Shown here one piece after another: positions 1-6,113 of a DNA stretch of 6,113 nucleotides. The stretch spans positions 1 through 6,113 of the forward strand of contig JBALWS010000188.1 of NCBI GenBank assembly GCA_036960405.1. Direction: 5' to 3'. A program made the translations under genes and the position numbers. The notes below the pieces were generated by a model. The model was not told the DNA's origin and searched no databases. It worked only from the letters and a program-made list of their open reading frames with translations. Each line of letters opens with the position of its first letter. The stretch's first letter is position 1. This DNA comes from Motiliproteus sp036960405. Its GTDB lineage: Bacteria > Pseudomonadota > Gammaproteobacteria > Pseudomonadales > Balneatricaceae.

Positions 1-1873
1 CCTGGGATTCGAGAGCACTCAACTCAACCTGCTGCTCTAGCATTAAACGCTGGTTGCCCAGCAATAACGGTTGTTGATCAACCTCGGCGCGGACCCCCAA
101 ACCCTCTAGCGCATGAAAGCCATCGACGATTAACGATTGATCATACTCACGACTGTATTCGCACAACGCCGTCGCTAAGGGGTGTTGCGAATTCTGCTCT
201 ATGGCGAAAACCGATGCCAGCAGCCGTGATGCCTCAACGCCCTCGGCCAATTGCATCCCAACCACTTCGGGGCGCCCCTGAGTCAAAGTACCGGTTTTAT
301 CCATCACCAGGGTGGTCAACGTGCTCGCTCTCTGTAGCGCATCGCCGTTGCGAATCAACACCCCCAACTCGGCAGCCTTACCGATACCGATCATGGTCGA
401 GATCGGTGTCGCCAACCCCAGCGCGCAGGGACAGGCGATGATCAGCACAGTGACGGCGGTAACCAGCATGTACACCACTTTGGGTTCGGGACCCCAATAA
501 AACCAAGCCAATGCGGTCAACGCAGCGATAGCGATCACGCTCGGAACGAAGATACTGGCCACCTTATCAGCCAGCTGACTGATCGGCGGCTTGCTGCCTT
601 GAGCTTGCTGGACCAACGCGATAATTTTCGCCAGCGCCGTATCTCGACCCACTCGGGTCGCGAGGTAGATGAAAGCCCCTTGGGTATTCAGCGTTCCGGC
701 ACTGACGCTGTCACCGACCTGCTTGCTGACCGCCAGCGGCTCACCCGTCAGCATCGATTCATCTACCTGGCCTTGGCCCTGCTCAATCTCACCGTCGACA
801 GCAATGGTTTCACCGGGCCGAACCCGAATTCGATCGCCCAGCTCGATCTGCTCGACCGCCAGATCCAACTCCTGACCATCGCGTAGCACCCGCGCCTGCT
901 TGGGTTGCAGATCCAGCAAGCCACGGATCGCCTGTTGAGTCTGCCCGCGAGCACGCAGTTCAAGCACCTGGCCTAGATTCACCAAGCCGATGATCATCGC
1001 CGCGGCTTCAAAATAGAGTCCGCGAGACTGCGCGGGCAACAGCTCCGGCCACAGCACCACCAACATCGAATAGGCCCACGCGGACCCCGTTCCCAACGCG
1101 ATCAAACTGTCCATGTTGGCGCTGAGATTTCGCGCTGTCGTCCAAGCACCGCGGAAAAAATGACCGCCAGCAATCCACATCACCGCCAGCGTTAACAGCC
1201 CCACCAGCCCCCAACCCAGCTGGCGGACCGGGGTATCAACCGCCATCCCTTCAACCATGCCGTAGAGCATCATCGGAACGCCGAGCCCTAAAGCCAGCCA
1301 GACCGCACGACGCTTTGTCTGCAGCTCGGCCAAACGCTCTTGTTCACGCTGCTGCTCGGCCTTGGCGGGGTCGATAATTTCGGTTGCACCGTAACCCGCC
1401 TCTTCGACGGCTGACACCAACAGCAAGGCGTCCACATCACCGCAGACTCTGGCGGTACGGTTGGCAAAGTTGATCTCGGCTTGCTGGACGCCAGGCACCG
1501 AGCGCAGTGCCGTTTCAACGCGCCCCACACAACCGGCGCAAGTGATACCCGATAGCGAAAATTGAGTTGAGGGGATCTCTGGGGAGAGAGGCAGGGTAGC
1601 AGCGGTGGCTGAATCATCGGTATTAACCGCAGCATCGATCTGCTCTGCAGGAACTGGTGCAGAGTACTCGGGCGTCACGGTCTGCGCGGTATAACCCAAC
1701 GACACTATCTCATCGACGACCGTACCCAGAGGTAGTTCGGTATCGATCTGAGCGAGTTTGTTGGCCAGATCTACCTCGATCTGCGCCTCTGCATCCAGTA
1801 GCTGCAAGCTGTTACGAATTTTATTGACGCAGCCATTGCAGCGAACGCCTTCTAACTGAAGCTGATATGGCAT
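1..1873 (-). CDS. copA: Copper-translocating P1B-type ATPase CopA, C-terminus cut by the left edge
   Basis: Inner-membrane pump that couples ATP hydrolysis to export of cytoplasmic Cu(I). The 624 visible residues start at an ATG (1871-1873) and stay open to the window edge. In order: HMA metal-binding domain 1 with CNGC (C12, C15); a linker rich in Ala, Pro, Ser and Thr (about 65-100); HMA domain 2 with CAGC (C112, C115); membrane segments near 190-208, 218-238, 255-276 and 286-305; the actuator domain with TGE at 376-378; segments near 438-460 and 467-490, the latter holding the CPC metal site (C481, C483); the phosphorylation motif DKTGT (D525); and the nucleotide-domain HP motif (SQHPL, H564). 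The NMDSLIALGTG and FEAAAMIIGLVNLGQ stretches resemble copper rather than zinc/cadmium pumps. CopA proteins are usually about 800-840 residues, so the GDGxND hinge and the last two helices, which help set metal choice, are missing. A GGTGA ribosome site (1882-1886) lies 8 nt before the start. A MerR-type promoter lies just upstream. Family assignment is very secure; copper specificity is likely. Confidence 0.95.
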   Translation of the reverse strand, partial: MPYQLQLEGVRCNGCVNKIRNSLQLLDAEAQIEVDLANKLAQIDTELPLGTVVDEIVSLGYTAQTVTPEYSAPVPAEQIDAAVNTDDSATAATLPLSPEIPSTQFSLSGITCAGCVGRVETALRSVPGVQQAEINFANRTARVCGDVDALLLVSAVEEAGYGATEIIDPAKAEQQREQERLAELQTKRRAVWLALGLGVPMMLYGMVEGMAVDTPVRQLGWGLVGLLTLAVMWIAGGHFFRGAWTTARNLSANMDSLIALGTGSAWAYSMLVVLWPELLPAQSRGLYFEAAAMIIGLVNLGQVLELRARGQTQQAIRGLLDLQPKQARVLRDGQELDLAVEQIELGDRIRVRPGETIAVDGEIEQGQGQVDESMLTGEPLAVSKQVGDSVSAGTLNTQGAFIYLATRVGRDTALAKIIALVQQAQGSKPPISQLADKVASIFVPSVIAIAALTALAWFYWGPEPKVVYMLVTAVTVLIIACPCALGLATPISTMIGIGKAAELGVLIRNGDALQRASTLTTLVMDKTGTLTQGRPEVVGMQLAEGVEASRLLASVFAIEQNSQHPLATALCEYSREYDQSLIVDGFHALEGLGVRAEVDQQPLLLGNQRLMLEQQVELSALESQ

Positions 1874-1906
1874 GGTTGCCGTCACCGATAAGTTGTCAGG
1901 TGACCA

Positions 1907-1937
1907 GCTTAAACCCTAAAGCCAACTATAGAGTCAA
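1907..1937 (-). promoter_or_regulatory. MerR-family metal-responsive promoter/operator of copA
   Basis: On the minus strand a -35 box TTGACT (1932-1937) and a -10 box TTAAGC (1907-1912) are separated by 19 bp. That overlong spacing is the hallmark of promoters activated by MerR-family regulators through DNA distortion. The spacer region carries an inverted repeat: on the plus strand, ACCCTAAAG (1913-1921), a 4-base centre CCAA, then CTATAGAGT (1926-1934). Transcription should start near 1900, giving a leader of about 27 nt before the copA ATG. The regulator is not encoded in this window. A CueR-like protein is expected from the target gene, although the half-sites look more like those of CadR/PbrR. 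The promoter call is strong; the identity of the regulator is inference. Confidence 0.85.
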
Positions 1938-1953
1938 GACAGATCAGAAGCCG

Positions 1954-2433
1954 CTACACCCACTGCTTTTTCTCCAACGCGACATAGCTGCCGCTGAAAC
2001 TAAAACAAACTTTGCCCTGTTCGACTACTTCGACACTCAGGTCGATCCGGGCCTTACCCCGGTCGCGTAAACGCTGAATAAACGCATCGACTAGAACCGC
2101 TTCTGGAAGACGGGCTTGAACCCTGAAGTCCTGAGTCACCGGCAGTCGATATTCGAGCCGGCTATCTCTTATCACCACATCGTAAGCTTTGGCTTCATCT
2201 TCGAGCAGTAACGTCACCGCTCCCCAGCCACAAAGATTTGCCGCCGCACTCAACGAGCCAGCAAAAGCAGTGCCTTTATCGTTATGGTTTTCGGCTAGTG
2301 TCAGCTCGAAAGCCAGATCACGGCCGTCGTAGTCGACCCGTTCCAGCCCCATATATCGGGTCAACGGGATCTGTTCGAGCATTTTGTGTTGAAAAGCATC
2401 GATACGTGATTGATAAGTATTAGCCAAAACCAT
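1954..2433 (-). CDS. YiiD_C-family hotdog-fold thioesterase-like protein
   Basis: A 159-residue protein of the hotdog superfamily, matching the family named after the C-terminal domain of E. coli YiiD. These proteins are predicted acyl-thioesterases; the substrate is unknown and no reaction can be assigned. Visible family marks are the LTRYMGLE segment (24-31), the conserved NDKGTAFAGSL block (51-61) on the central hotdog helix, the GWGAVTLLLE helix (69-78), and DVVIRDSRLEYRLPVT (85-100) on the core strands. No signal peptide or membrane segment is seen, so it is probably cytosolic. The frame stays open upstream to an ATG at 2538, but that would overlap the nitroreductase gene by about 100 nt. 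I chose the ATG at 2431-2433, which follows the nitroreductase stop by 7 nt, has GAGGA just before it (rather close spacing) and gives the usual domain length. It appears to be the last gene of the operon. No clear terminator follows its stop codon. Confidence 0.85.
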   Translation of the reverse strand: MVLANTYQSRIDAFQHKMLEQIPLTRYMGLERVDYDGRDLAFELTLAENHNDKGTAFAGSLSAAANLCGWGAVTLLLEDEAKAYDVVIRDSRLEYRLPVTQDFRVQARLPEAVLVDAFIQRLRDRGKARIDLSVEVVEQGKVCFSFSGSYVALEKKQWV

Positions 2434-2440
2434 TTCCTCG

Positions 2441-3007
2441 TTATCCGTTATGCGGCCATGCCTGAACAAAGTTAGCCGGGTCGCGGGGATGGATTTTCTT
2501 GAGTCGCTCCGGCTGCGAGCCGAGATAGATAAAACCAATTATCTGTTCGTTATTAGCCAGCCCTAACTCTTGCATCACATCGGGATGATAGGCCATGTCG
2601 CCGGTCCGCCACATCCCACCGACGCCCTGAGCAAACGCGGCCAGCAGTAAGTTTTGCACCGCCGCTCCGGCAGAAACCTGCTGTTCAAGCTGCGGCACCT
2701 TGGGGTGATCATGCAAACAAGCAACCGCCACCACAAGCAGCGGTGCCCGCATCGGCATGTTGCGCAATTTGGTGCGCTTAGTCTCGTTCATCTGCGGATC
2801 AGCAACCAAGCCCGCTTGCAGAAACAACTCTCCGAGCTGAATTCGGTCATCGCCTGCAATGGTCAAAAATCGCCAGGGGTGTAGCCCTGCATGGTCGGGG
2901 GCTCGCAGCGCGGCGTTAAACATCACATCCAACTGCGCCTGCGTGGGTGGCTGGTCGCCCAACAACGGCGACGATACCCGCTGCTGTAGCAGCTCCAAAG
3001 CATCCAT
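2441..3007 (-). CDS. ydjA: YdjA-like FMN-dependent nitroreductase family protein
   Basis: A 188-residue flavoprotein of the nitroreductase superfamily, closest in my memory to E. coli YdjA (183 residues). The family binds FMN as a homodimer and transfers hydride from NAD(P)H. The natural substrate of YdjA is not established, so none is given here. Matching segments are the N-terminal MDALELL and the FMN-phosphate region around R10-S12, the RAPDHAGLHPWRF block (35-47), the KVPQLEQQVSAGAA helix (103-116), GGMWRTG (130-136) and IIGFIYLG (156-163). YdjA has RRS where this protein has RVS at 10-12; R10 and S12 are kept. The ATG at 3005-3007 has a strong ribosome site, AGGGGA (3014-3019), 6 nt upstream. 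It follows queF by 33 nt and precedes the thioesterase by 7 nt, so co-transcription is likely. It is probably cytosolic: no signal peptide is visible. Confidence 0.9.
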   Translation of the reverse strand: MDALELLQQRVSSPLLGDQPPTQAQLDVMFNAALRAPDHAGLHPWRFLTIAGDDRIQLGELFLQAGLVADPQMNETKRTKLRNMPMRAPLLVVAVACLHDHPKVPQLEQQVSAGAAVQNLLLAAFAQGVGGMWRTGDMAYHPDVMQELGLANNEQIIGFIYLGSQPERLKKIHPRDPANFVQAWPHNG

Positions 3008-3040
3008 AAACTGTCCCCTTCGATCCGCTATGACGGAGCC

Positions 3041-3856
3041 TTACTGCCGAACCAAACGTATATTATCCGGCGCAAAAGCCTCGGTACTACGGAATGGATT
3101 AATATCTAGGCCACCACGGCGCAGATAGCGCGCGTAGACACTCAGTTGTTGAGGCTGGCAGTGATCGAGAATATCGAGAAATATCTGTTCGACACACTGC
3201 TCGTGAAAATCCCCGTGTTCGCGGTAAGAGACCAAATACTGCAACAGTGCTGCACGATCGATAGGATCGCCGCGATAATCGATCTGAATGCTGGCCCAGT
3301 CGGGCTGCCCGGTTACCGGACAGTTGGACTTGAGCAGATGGCTGTATAACTGCTCATCAACCGGATCGCCATGGATAGTCCGTAACAACTGCGGTGCGGG
3401 CTGGTAATGTTCAATCTCCACATCCTGTTGATCCAGACATTCACCCTGGAGCTGATCGATCCGCGCGGGGGCCTCAACCGATTGGATCACCACCGTTACC
3501 AGTGCACCTGCTGCCTGACTGAGGTCTTCGATCATTCGCTGACGTACCTCGTCGGCCGATTCGAAACGGCTCAAATTGAACGAGTTCAGGTACAGCTTGA
3601 ACGACTTGGATTCGATGATATGGGGCGATTCGCAAGGCACCCGAAACTCCGCCGTGGCCACCTGAGGTAAACCCTTAGGGTTGAGCCAGGACAGTTCGTA
3701 GGCATTCCAGATATCACAACCGCGAAACGGCACCTTATCGTAGCCACGTCCTTGCCAGTTATTGGTCCGCGGAATCGGAAATAACTGCTTGGGGTCGTAC
3801 TCGCAAACGTATTCGGTCGTCTGCCCCAACGGGGCGTGCTTCAGATGGTCGCTCAT
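3041..3856 (-). CDS. queF: NADPH-dependent 7-cyano-7-deazaguanine reductase QueF (long form)
   Basis: Cytosolic enzyme of queuosine biosynthesis that reduces the nitrile of preQ0 to the amine preQ1 with two NADPH; preQ1 is then inserted into tRNA at the wobble position. At 271 residues it is the long two-domain (YqcD-type) form, close to the 282 residues of E. coli QueF. The QueF motif ESKSFKLYLNSFN (82-94) for NADPH binding is intact. The catalytic cysteine C179 in SNCPVTGQPDW and the proton-donor aspartate D186 are present, as are the substrate-binding H218 and E219 in HGDFHEQC. The C-terminal block SVYARYLRRGGLDINPFRS (239-257) matches the family closely. The ATG (3854-3856) lies 2 nt after the permease stop with only a weak GAAG ribosome site, which suggests translational coupling. 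That spacing leaves no room for a preQ1 riboswitch directly upstream. Nothing looks broken. Confidence 0.97.
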   Translation of the reverse strand: MSDHLKHAPLGQTTEYVCEYDPKQLFPIPRTNNWQGRGYDKVPFRGCDIWNAYELSWLNPKGLPQVATAEFRVPCESPHIIESKSFKLYLNSFNLSRFESADEVRQRMIEDLSQAAGALVTVVIQSVEAPARIDQLQGECLDQQDVEIEHYQPAPQLLRTIHGDPVDEQLYSHLLKSNCPVTGQPDWASIQIDYRGDPIDRAALLQYLVSYREHGDFHEQCVEQIFLDILDHCQPQQLSVYARYLRRGGLDINPFRSTEAFAPDNIRLVRQ

Positions 3857-3858
3857 AA

Positions 3859-4632
3859 TTAACTTCGGATACCCTTACCAGTCCGCAACAGATGCAACGC
3901 ATAACTGTACAACGCCGCAATAAAGGCCAAGATAATGCCAAACGCCAGCCCCAGGTCGATATCGCTGACCCCGAGAATACCGTAGCGGAAGGTGTTCACC
4001 ATATACAGAATCGGATTAATCTGTGACACCTGCTGCCAAAACTCGGGCAGCAGTTGAATCGAGTAAAACACCCCGCCCAGATAGGTCAGCGGCGTCAATA
4101 CAAACACCGGGATGATCGAGATATCATCAAAGCTATTGGCATAGATCGCATTGATAAAACCGCCCAGCGAAAACACAATCGCTGTTAGGAACACGACCGA
4201 CACCACCACCGCCAAGTTGTGGATCTGCAGGTCGGTGAAGAACAGTGACAGGCAGGTCACGATCAACCCAACGCCTAAGCCTCGGGCGACACCGCCCATC
4301 ACGAAGCCGATCAAAATCACCGACGGTGGCACTGGCGATACCATCATCTCTTCGACGTTACGTTGAAACTTGGCGCCGTAAAACGACGACACCACATTAC
4401 CGTAAGAGTTAGTAATCACCGACATCATGATCAGCCCCGGCACGATAAACTCCATATAGCCGAAGCCGCCCATCTCACCGATCCGCGAACCGATCAGGTT
4501 ACCGAAGATAATGAAATACAGTGTCATGGTGATCGCAGGCGGCAGCAACGTCTGCATCCAGATACGCAAAAAACGGCGAATCTCTTTATGAACGATGGTA
4601 TTCAAAGCGATAAAATTGTCACGAATTAGCAC
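3859..4632 (-). CDS. yadH: ABC-2 type transporter permease, YadH family
   Basis: A 257-residue inner-membrane permease of the ABC-2 exporter class, matching E. coli YadH (256 residues) along its whole length. Hydrophobic segments are seen near residues 27-45, 60-80, 107-131, 142-162, 173-193 and 228-250, giving the six helices expected of the family. The segment FGNLIGSRIGEMGGF (43-57) and the block DDISIIPVFVLTPLTYLGGVFYS (169-191, given here by its ends only: DDISIIP and YLGGVFYS) are the family's conserved parts. It should dimerise and pair with the ATPase encoded 3 nt upstream. The substrate is unknown; related ABC-2 systems export polysaccharides, lipids or drugs, and nothing here chooses between them. 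The start codon is GTG (4630-4632), with only a weak GAGA sequence upstream in the end of the ATPase gene, consistent with translational coupling. No upstream ATG is possible without overlapping the ATPase reading frame. Confidence 0.93.
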   Translation of the reverse strand: MLIRDNFIALNTIVHKEIRRFLRIWMQTLLPPAITMTLYFIIFGNLIGSRIGEMGGFGYMEFIVPGLIMMSVITNSYGNVVSSFYGAKFQRNVEEMMVSPVPPSVILIGFVMGGVARGLGVGLIVTCLSLFFTDLQIHNLAVVVSVVFLTAIVFSLGGFINAIYANSFDDISIIPVFVLTPLTYLGGVFYSIQLLPEFWQQVSQINPILYMVNTFRYGILGVSDIDLGLAFGIILAFIAALYSYALHLLRTGKGIRS

Positions 4633-4635
4633 AGC

Positions 4636-5559
4636 TTAGTTCTCTAAGTTCTTCTCGACCAAGCGTACAAACAGCTCCTCGAGTCGATTGGTTTTATTGC
4701 GCATACTTTCCACTTCAATGCCCTGCGCTTGAAGCTGGCTAAAGATGGCGTTTAGCCCCTGCTTTTGCTCAACCTCGACGACCAAACAGTGGTCACCGTC
4801 CAGTTCCACCGAATAACCATCGAGCTGCGGCACGCCCTGTATAGGCTGAGCCAGATCAAACACAAAGGTCTCGCGATTAAGCTGGCGCAGCAGCTCGCGT
4901 TTATTGGTATTGGCGCGGATCTGGCCCCGGTCGATAATAGCGATGTGGCGGCACAGGCTCTCCGCCTCTTCCAGGTAATGGGTGGTCAAAATAATGGTGG
5001 TGCCGGCCTCGTTGATACCTTGCAGAAACTGCCACATTGAGCGTCGCAGTTCGATGTCGACCCCGGCAGTGGGCTCATCCAAAATCAACAATTTGGGCTG
5101 ATGGATCAACGCACGGGCGATCATCAGTCGCCGCTTCATTCCACCCGACAACATCCGCGACACGGTATCGCGCTTATCCCAAAGCCCCAGCGCTTGCAGG
5201 AAATGGTCGGCACTGTCGCGCGCTTCGCCGTTAGGCATACCGTAGTACCCCCCCTGCGTGACAACAATATCGCGCACTTTTTCGAACTGGTTGAAGTTAA
5301 ACTCCTGCGGTACCACCCCCATCGATTTCTTTGCAGCGACCGGTTCTTTGTCGACATCGTGCCCGAACACGCTGACCGAACCCGCCGTTTTATTAACCAG
5401 AGTCGAAACAATACCCAGAGTGGTTGATTTGCCCGCGCCATTGGGTCCCAGCAGGGCAAAAAAATCACCTTGCTGAACATCCATATCGATCCCTTTGAGG
5501 GCCTCGAAGCCGTTGTCGTAAGTTTTTTTCAATCCCCGAATGGAGAGCGCTGGGGTCAT
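4636..5559 (-). CDS. yadG: ABC transporter ATP-binding protein, YadG family
   Basis: A 307-residue cytoplasmic ATPase that should drive the YadH-type permease encoded next to it; it matches E. coli YadG closely. All nucleotide-binding motifs are intact: Walker A GPNGAGKST (38-46), Q-loop glutamine Q85 in VVPQEFNFN, signature LSGGM (137-141), Walker B LLILDEP (157-163), D-loop AGVD (165-168) and H-loop H194 in TTHYLEEAE. The region after about residue 220 is the accessory C-terminal domain common to ABC-2 exporter ATPases, ending with NRLEELFVRLV (291-301), which is typical of the family. The ATG (5557-5559) has an AGGAA ribosome site (5566-5570) 6 nt upstream. A candidate promoter lies in the gap before it, so this is probably the first gene of the operon, though read-through from the hemerythrin gene cannot be excluded. 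The substrate is unknown. Confidence 0.95.
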   Translation of the reverse strand: MTPALSIRGLKKTYDNGFEALKGIDMDVQQGDFFALLGPNGAGKSTTLGIVSTLVNKTAGSVSVFGHDVDKEPVAAKKSMGVVPQEFNFNQFEKVRDIVVTQGGYYGMPNGEARDSADHFLQALGLWDKRDTVSRMLSGGMKRRLMIARALIHQPKLLILDEPTAGVDIELRRSMWQFLQGINEAGTTIILTTHYLEEAESLCRHIAIIDRGQIRANTNKRELLRQLNRETFVFDLAQPIQGVPQLDGYSVELDGDHCLVVEVEQKQGLNAIFSQLQAQGIEVESMRNKTNRLEELFVRLVEKNLEN

Positions 5560-5623
5560 GGGTGGTTCCTAATAAAAAAGGCTATCAAAGCCAAAATCAA
5601 ACAGTTATTCGTAGACAAGGGTC

Positions 5624-5653
5624 ACTATGTTGGGACCACAACAACGATTTCAA
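5624..5653 (-). promoter_or_regulatory. Candidate sigma-70 promoter for the yadG operon
   Basis: On the minus strand TTGAAA (5648-5653, 5 of 6 matches to the -35 consensus) and CATAGT (5624-5629, 4 of 6 matches to the -10 consensus) are separated by 18 bp. This lies in the AT-rich 114-nt gap (5560-5673) between the hemerythrin stop and the yadG start. It would give a leader of about 58 nt. A short inverted repeat, TGTTG (5628-5632) and CAACA (5639-5643), sits between and against the two boxes and could be a weak operator. AT-rich gaps yield such matches by chance, so confidence is modest. Confidence 0.35.
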
Positions 5654-5673
5654 CCATTCAAAAAACAGGGGAT

Positions 5674-6113
5674 TCATGCATAATTGCTGGGAAAACGCGC
5701 CAAGAGCTTCTTCATCTTCATATCAGTTTTCAGCACGTGATCTAAAATCCAGTTACGCAGCAACACCACCACATCTTTTTGAAACGCAGGATCAGTCAAC
5801 GGACTGCCCGAAGTGTCCGGATCATAATCCTCAAGCGCACCGCTCATTTCCGCTCCCAAACTATCTTTTAGTTCAGCACTCATCTCAGGCGCTTCACCTT
5901 CGGTAGATTTTTGCGGCGCCTCAAACAGCCTCAAGCGCAACTCAGCCATATTGTCCAAGATTCGCTGATGTTCGAGTTTATGCTCAAGATAACCCGGATA
6001 CTTTATCTTGATCTGGAGCTTCTCTTCCTGACGAAAATGCGACGTGGTGTACTCTTGGAGCTGATCAAGAAGCATTGCCAAGATCTTCTCGTTATCTTCC
6101 AGCTTGAACGCTA
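5674..6113 (-). CDS. Bacteriohemerythrin, N-terminus cut by the right edge
   Basis: Non-heme di-iron protein of the hemerythrin family, which binds O2 reversibly at a diiron centre in a four-helix bundle; bacterial members serve in oxygen supply, storage or sensing. The 145 visible residues (counted from the edge) are open across it with no start, so the N-terminal helix with its HxxxD-type and QH ligands is missing. The other ligands are all present: H25 and E29 in HFRQEE, H44 and H48 (HxxxH) in YLEHKLEHQR, and H125 and D130 (HxxxxD) in WILDHVLKTD. The YTTSHF and YPGYLEH stretches are typical. An acidic segment at about 64-111, rich in Glu, Ala, Ser and Pro, separates the third and fourth helices and makes that loop about 40 residues longer than in a standard bacteriohemerythrin such as that of Methylococcus. 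A TTG at 6079-6081 is not the start, because ligand-bundle sequence continues upstream of it. Whether this is a stand-alone protein or the end of a larger one cannot be seen. Confidence 0.9.
   Translation of the reverse strand, partial: AFKLEDNEKILAMLLDQLQEYTTSHFRQEEKLQIKIKYPGYLEHKLEHQRILDNMAELRLRLFEAPQKSTEGEAPEMSAELKDSLGAEMSGALEDYDPDTSGSPLTDPAFQKDVVVLLRNWILDHVLKTDMKMKKLLARFPSNYA

Noticed and set aside
599..886. A 95-codon plus-strand open frame.
   Set aside because: It is antisense to the copA actuator domain, with no ribosome site or family resemblance seen.
1288..1635. A 115-codon open frame on the minus strand.
   Set aside because: It overlaps the copA frame, which holds intact HMA2 and membrane motifs here; the alternative product shows no recognisable domain.
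2434..2538. Upstream extension of the thioesterase to an ATG at 2538.
   Set aside because: The added 35 residues overlap the nitroreductase C-terminus, lie outside the hotdog domain, and a ribosome site sits before the later ATG.
3857..3858. A preQ1 riboswitch in front of queF.
   Set aside because: Only 2 nt separate queF from the permease stop, so no leader exists there.
5571..5592. Hairpin GGCT-TTGAT-AGCC followed by TTTTTTATT on the minus strand, resembling a terminator after the hemerythrin gene.
   Set aside because: The stem is only 4 bp and the T-run abuts the yadG ribosome site, so it would also stop transcripts from the candidate yadG promoter. Too weak to call.
6079..6081. TTG as the hemerythrin start.
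   Set aside because: The frame stays open to the window edge with helix-like sequence, and the missing first helix must lie upstream.

Overview
This window reads as an ordinary chromosomal stretch of a gammaproteobacterium with moderate GC content. The long two-domain form of QueF and close matches (from memory) to the E. coli YadG/YadH and YdjA families support this. The bacteriohemerythrin suggests a free-living or aquatic, possibly microaerobic lineage, but genus cannot be fixed from the sequence. All seven genes lie on the minus strand, so transcription runs from high to low coordinates. No plus-strand gene, RNA gene, mobile element or CRISPR array is supported.

Layout in transcription order: (1) a bacteriohemerythrin whose N-terminus lies beyond the right edge (5674-6113); (2) a 114-nt gap with a candidate promoter; (3) a tightly spaced set: yadG-type ABC ATPase, yadH-type ABC-2 permease, queF, ydjA-type nitroreductase and a YiiD_C-type hotdog thioesterase, with gaps of 3, 2, 33 and 7 nt; (4) an 80-nt gap holding a MerR-family promoter/operator with a 19-bp spacer; (5) copA, a copper-type P1B ATPase whose C-terminal quarter runs off the left edge (1-1873).

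The ATPase and permease should form one exporter of unknown substrate. QueF makes preQ1 for tRNA queuosine. The nitroreductase and thioesterase have no assigned substrate, and nothing in the sequence joins these jobs into one pathway, so the grouping is best read as co-transcription. copA is set apart by its own metal-responsive promoter and exports cytoplasmic copper.

I see no convincing new system here. The points most worth a second look are the operator upstream of copA, whose half-sites look more like CadR/PbrR sites than CueR sites, and a long acidic insertion between the last two helices of the hemerythrin.
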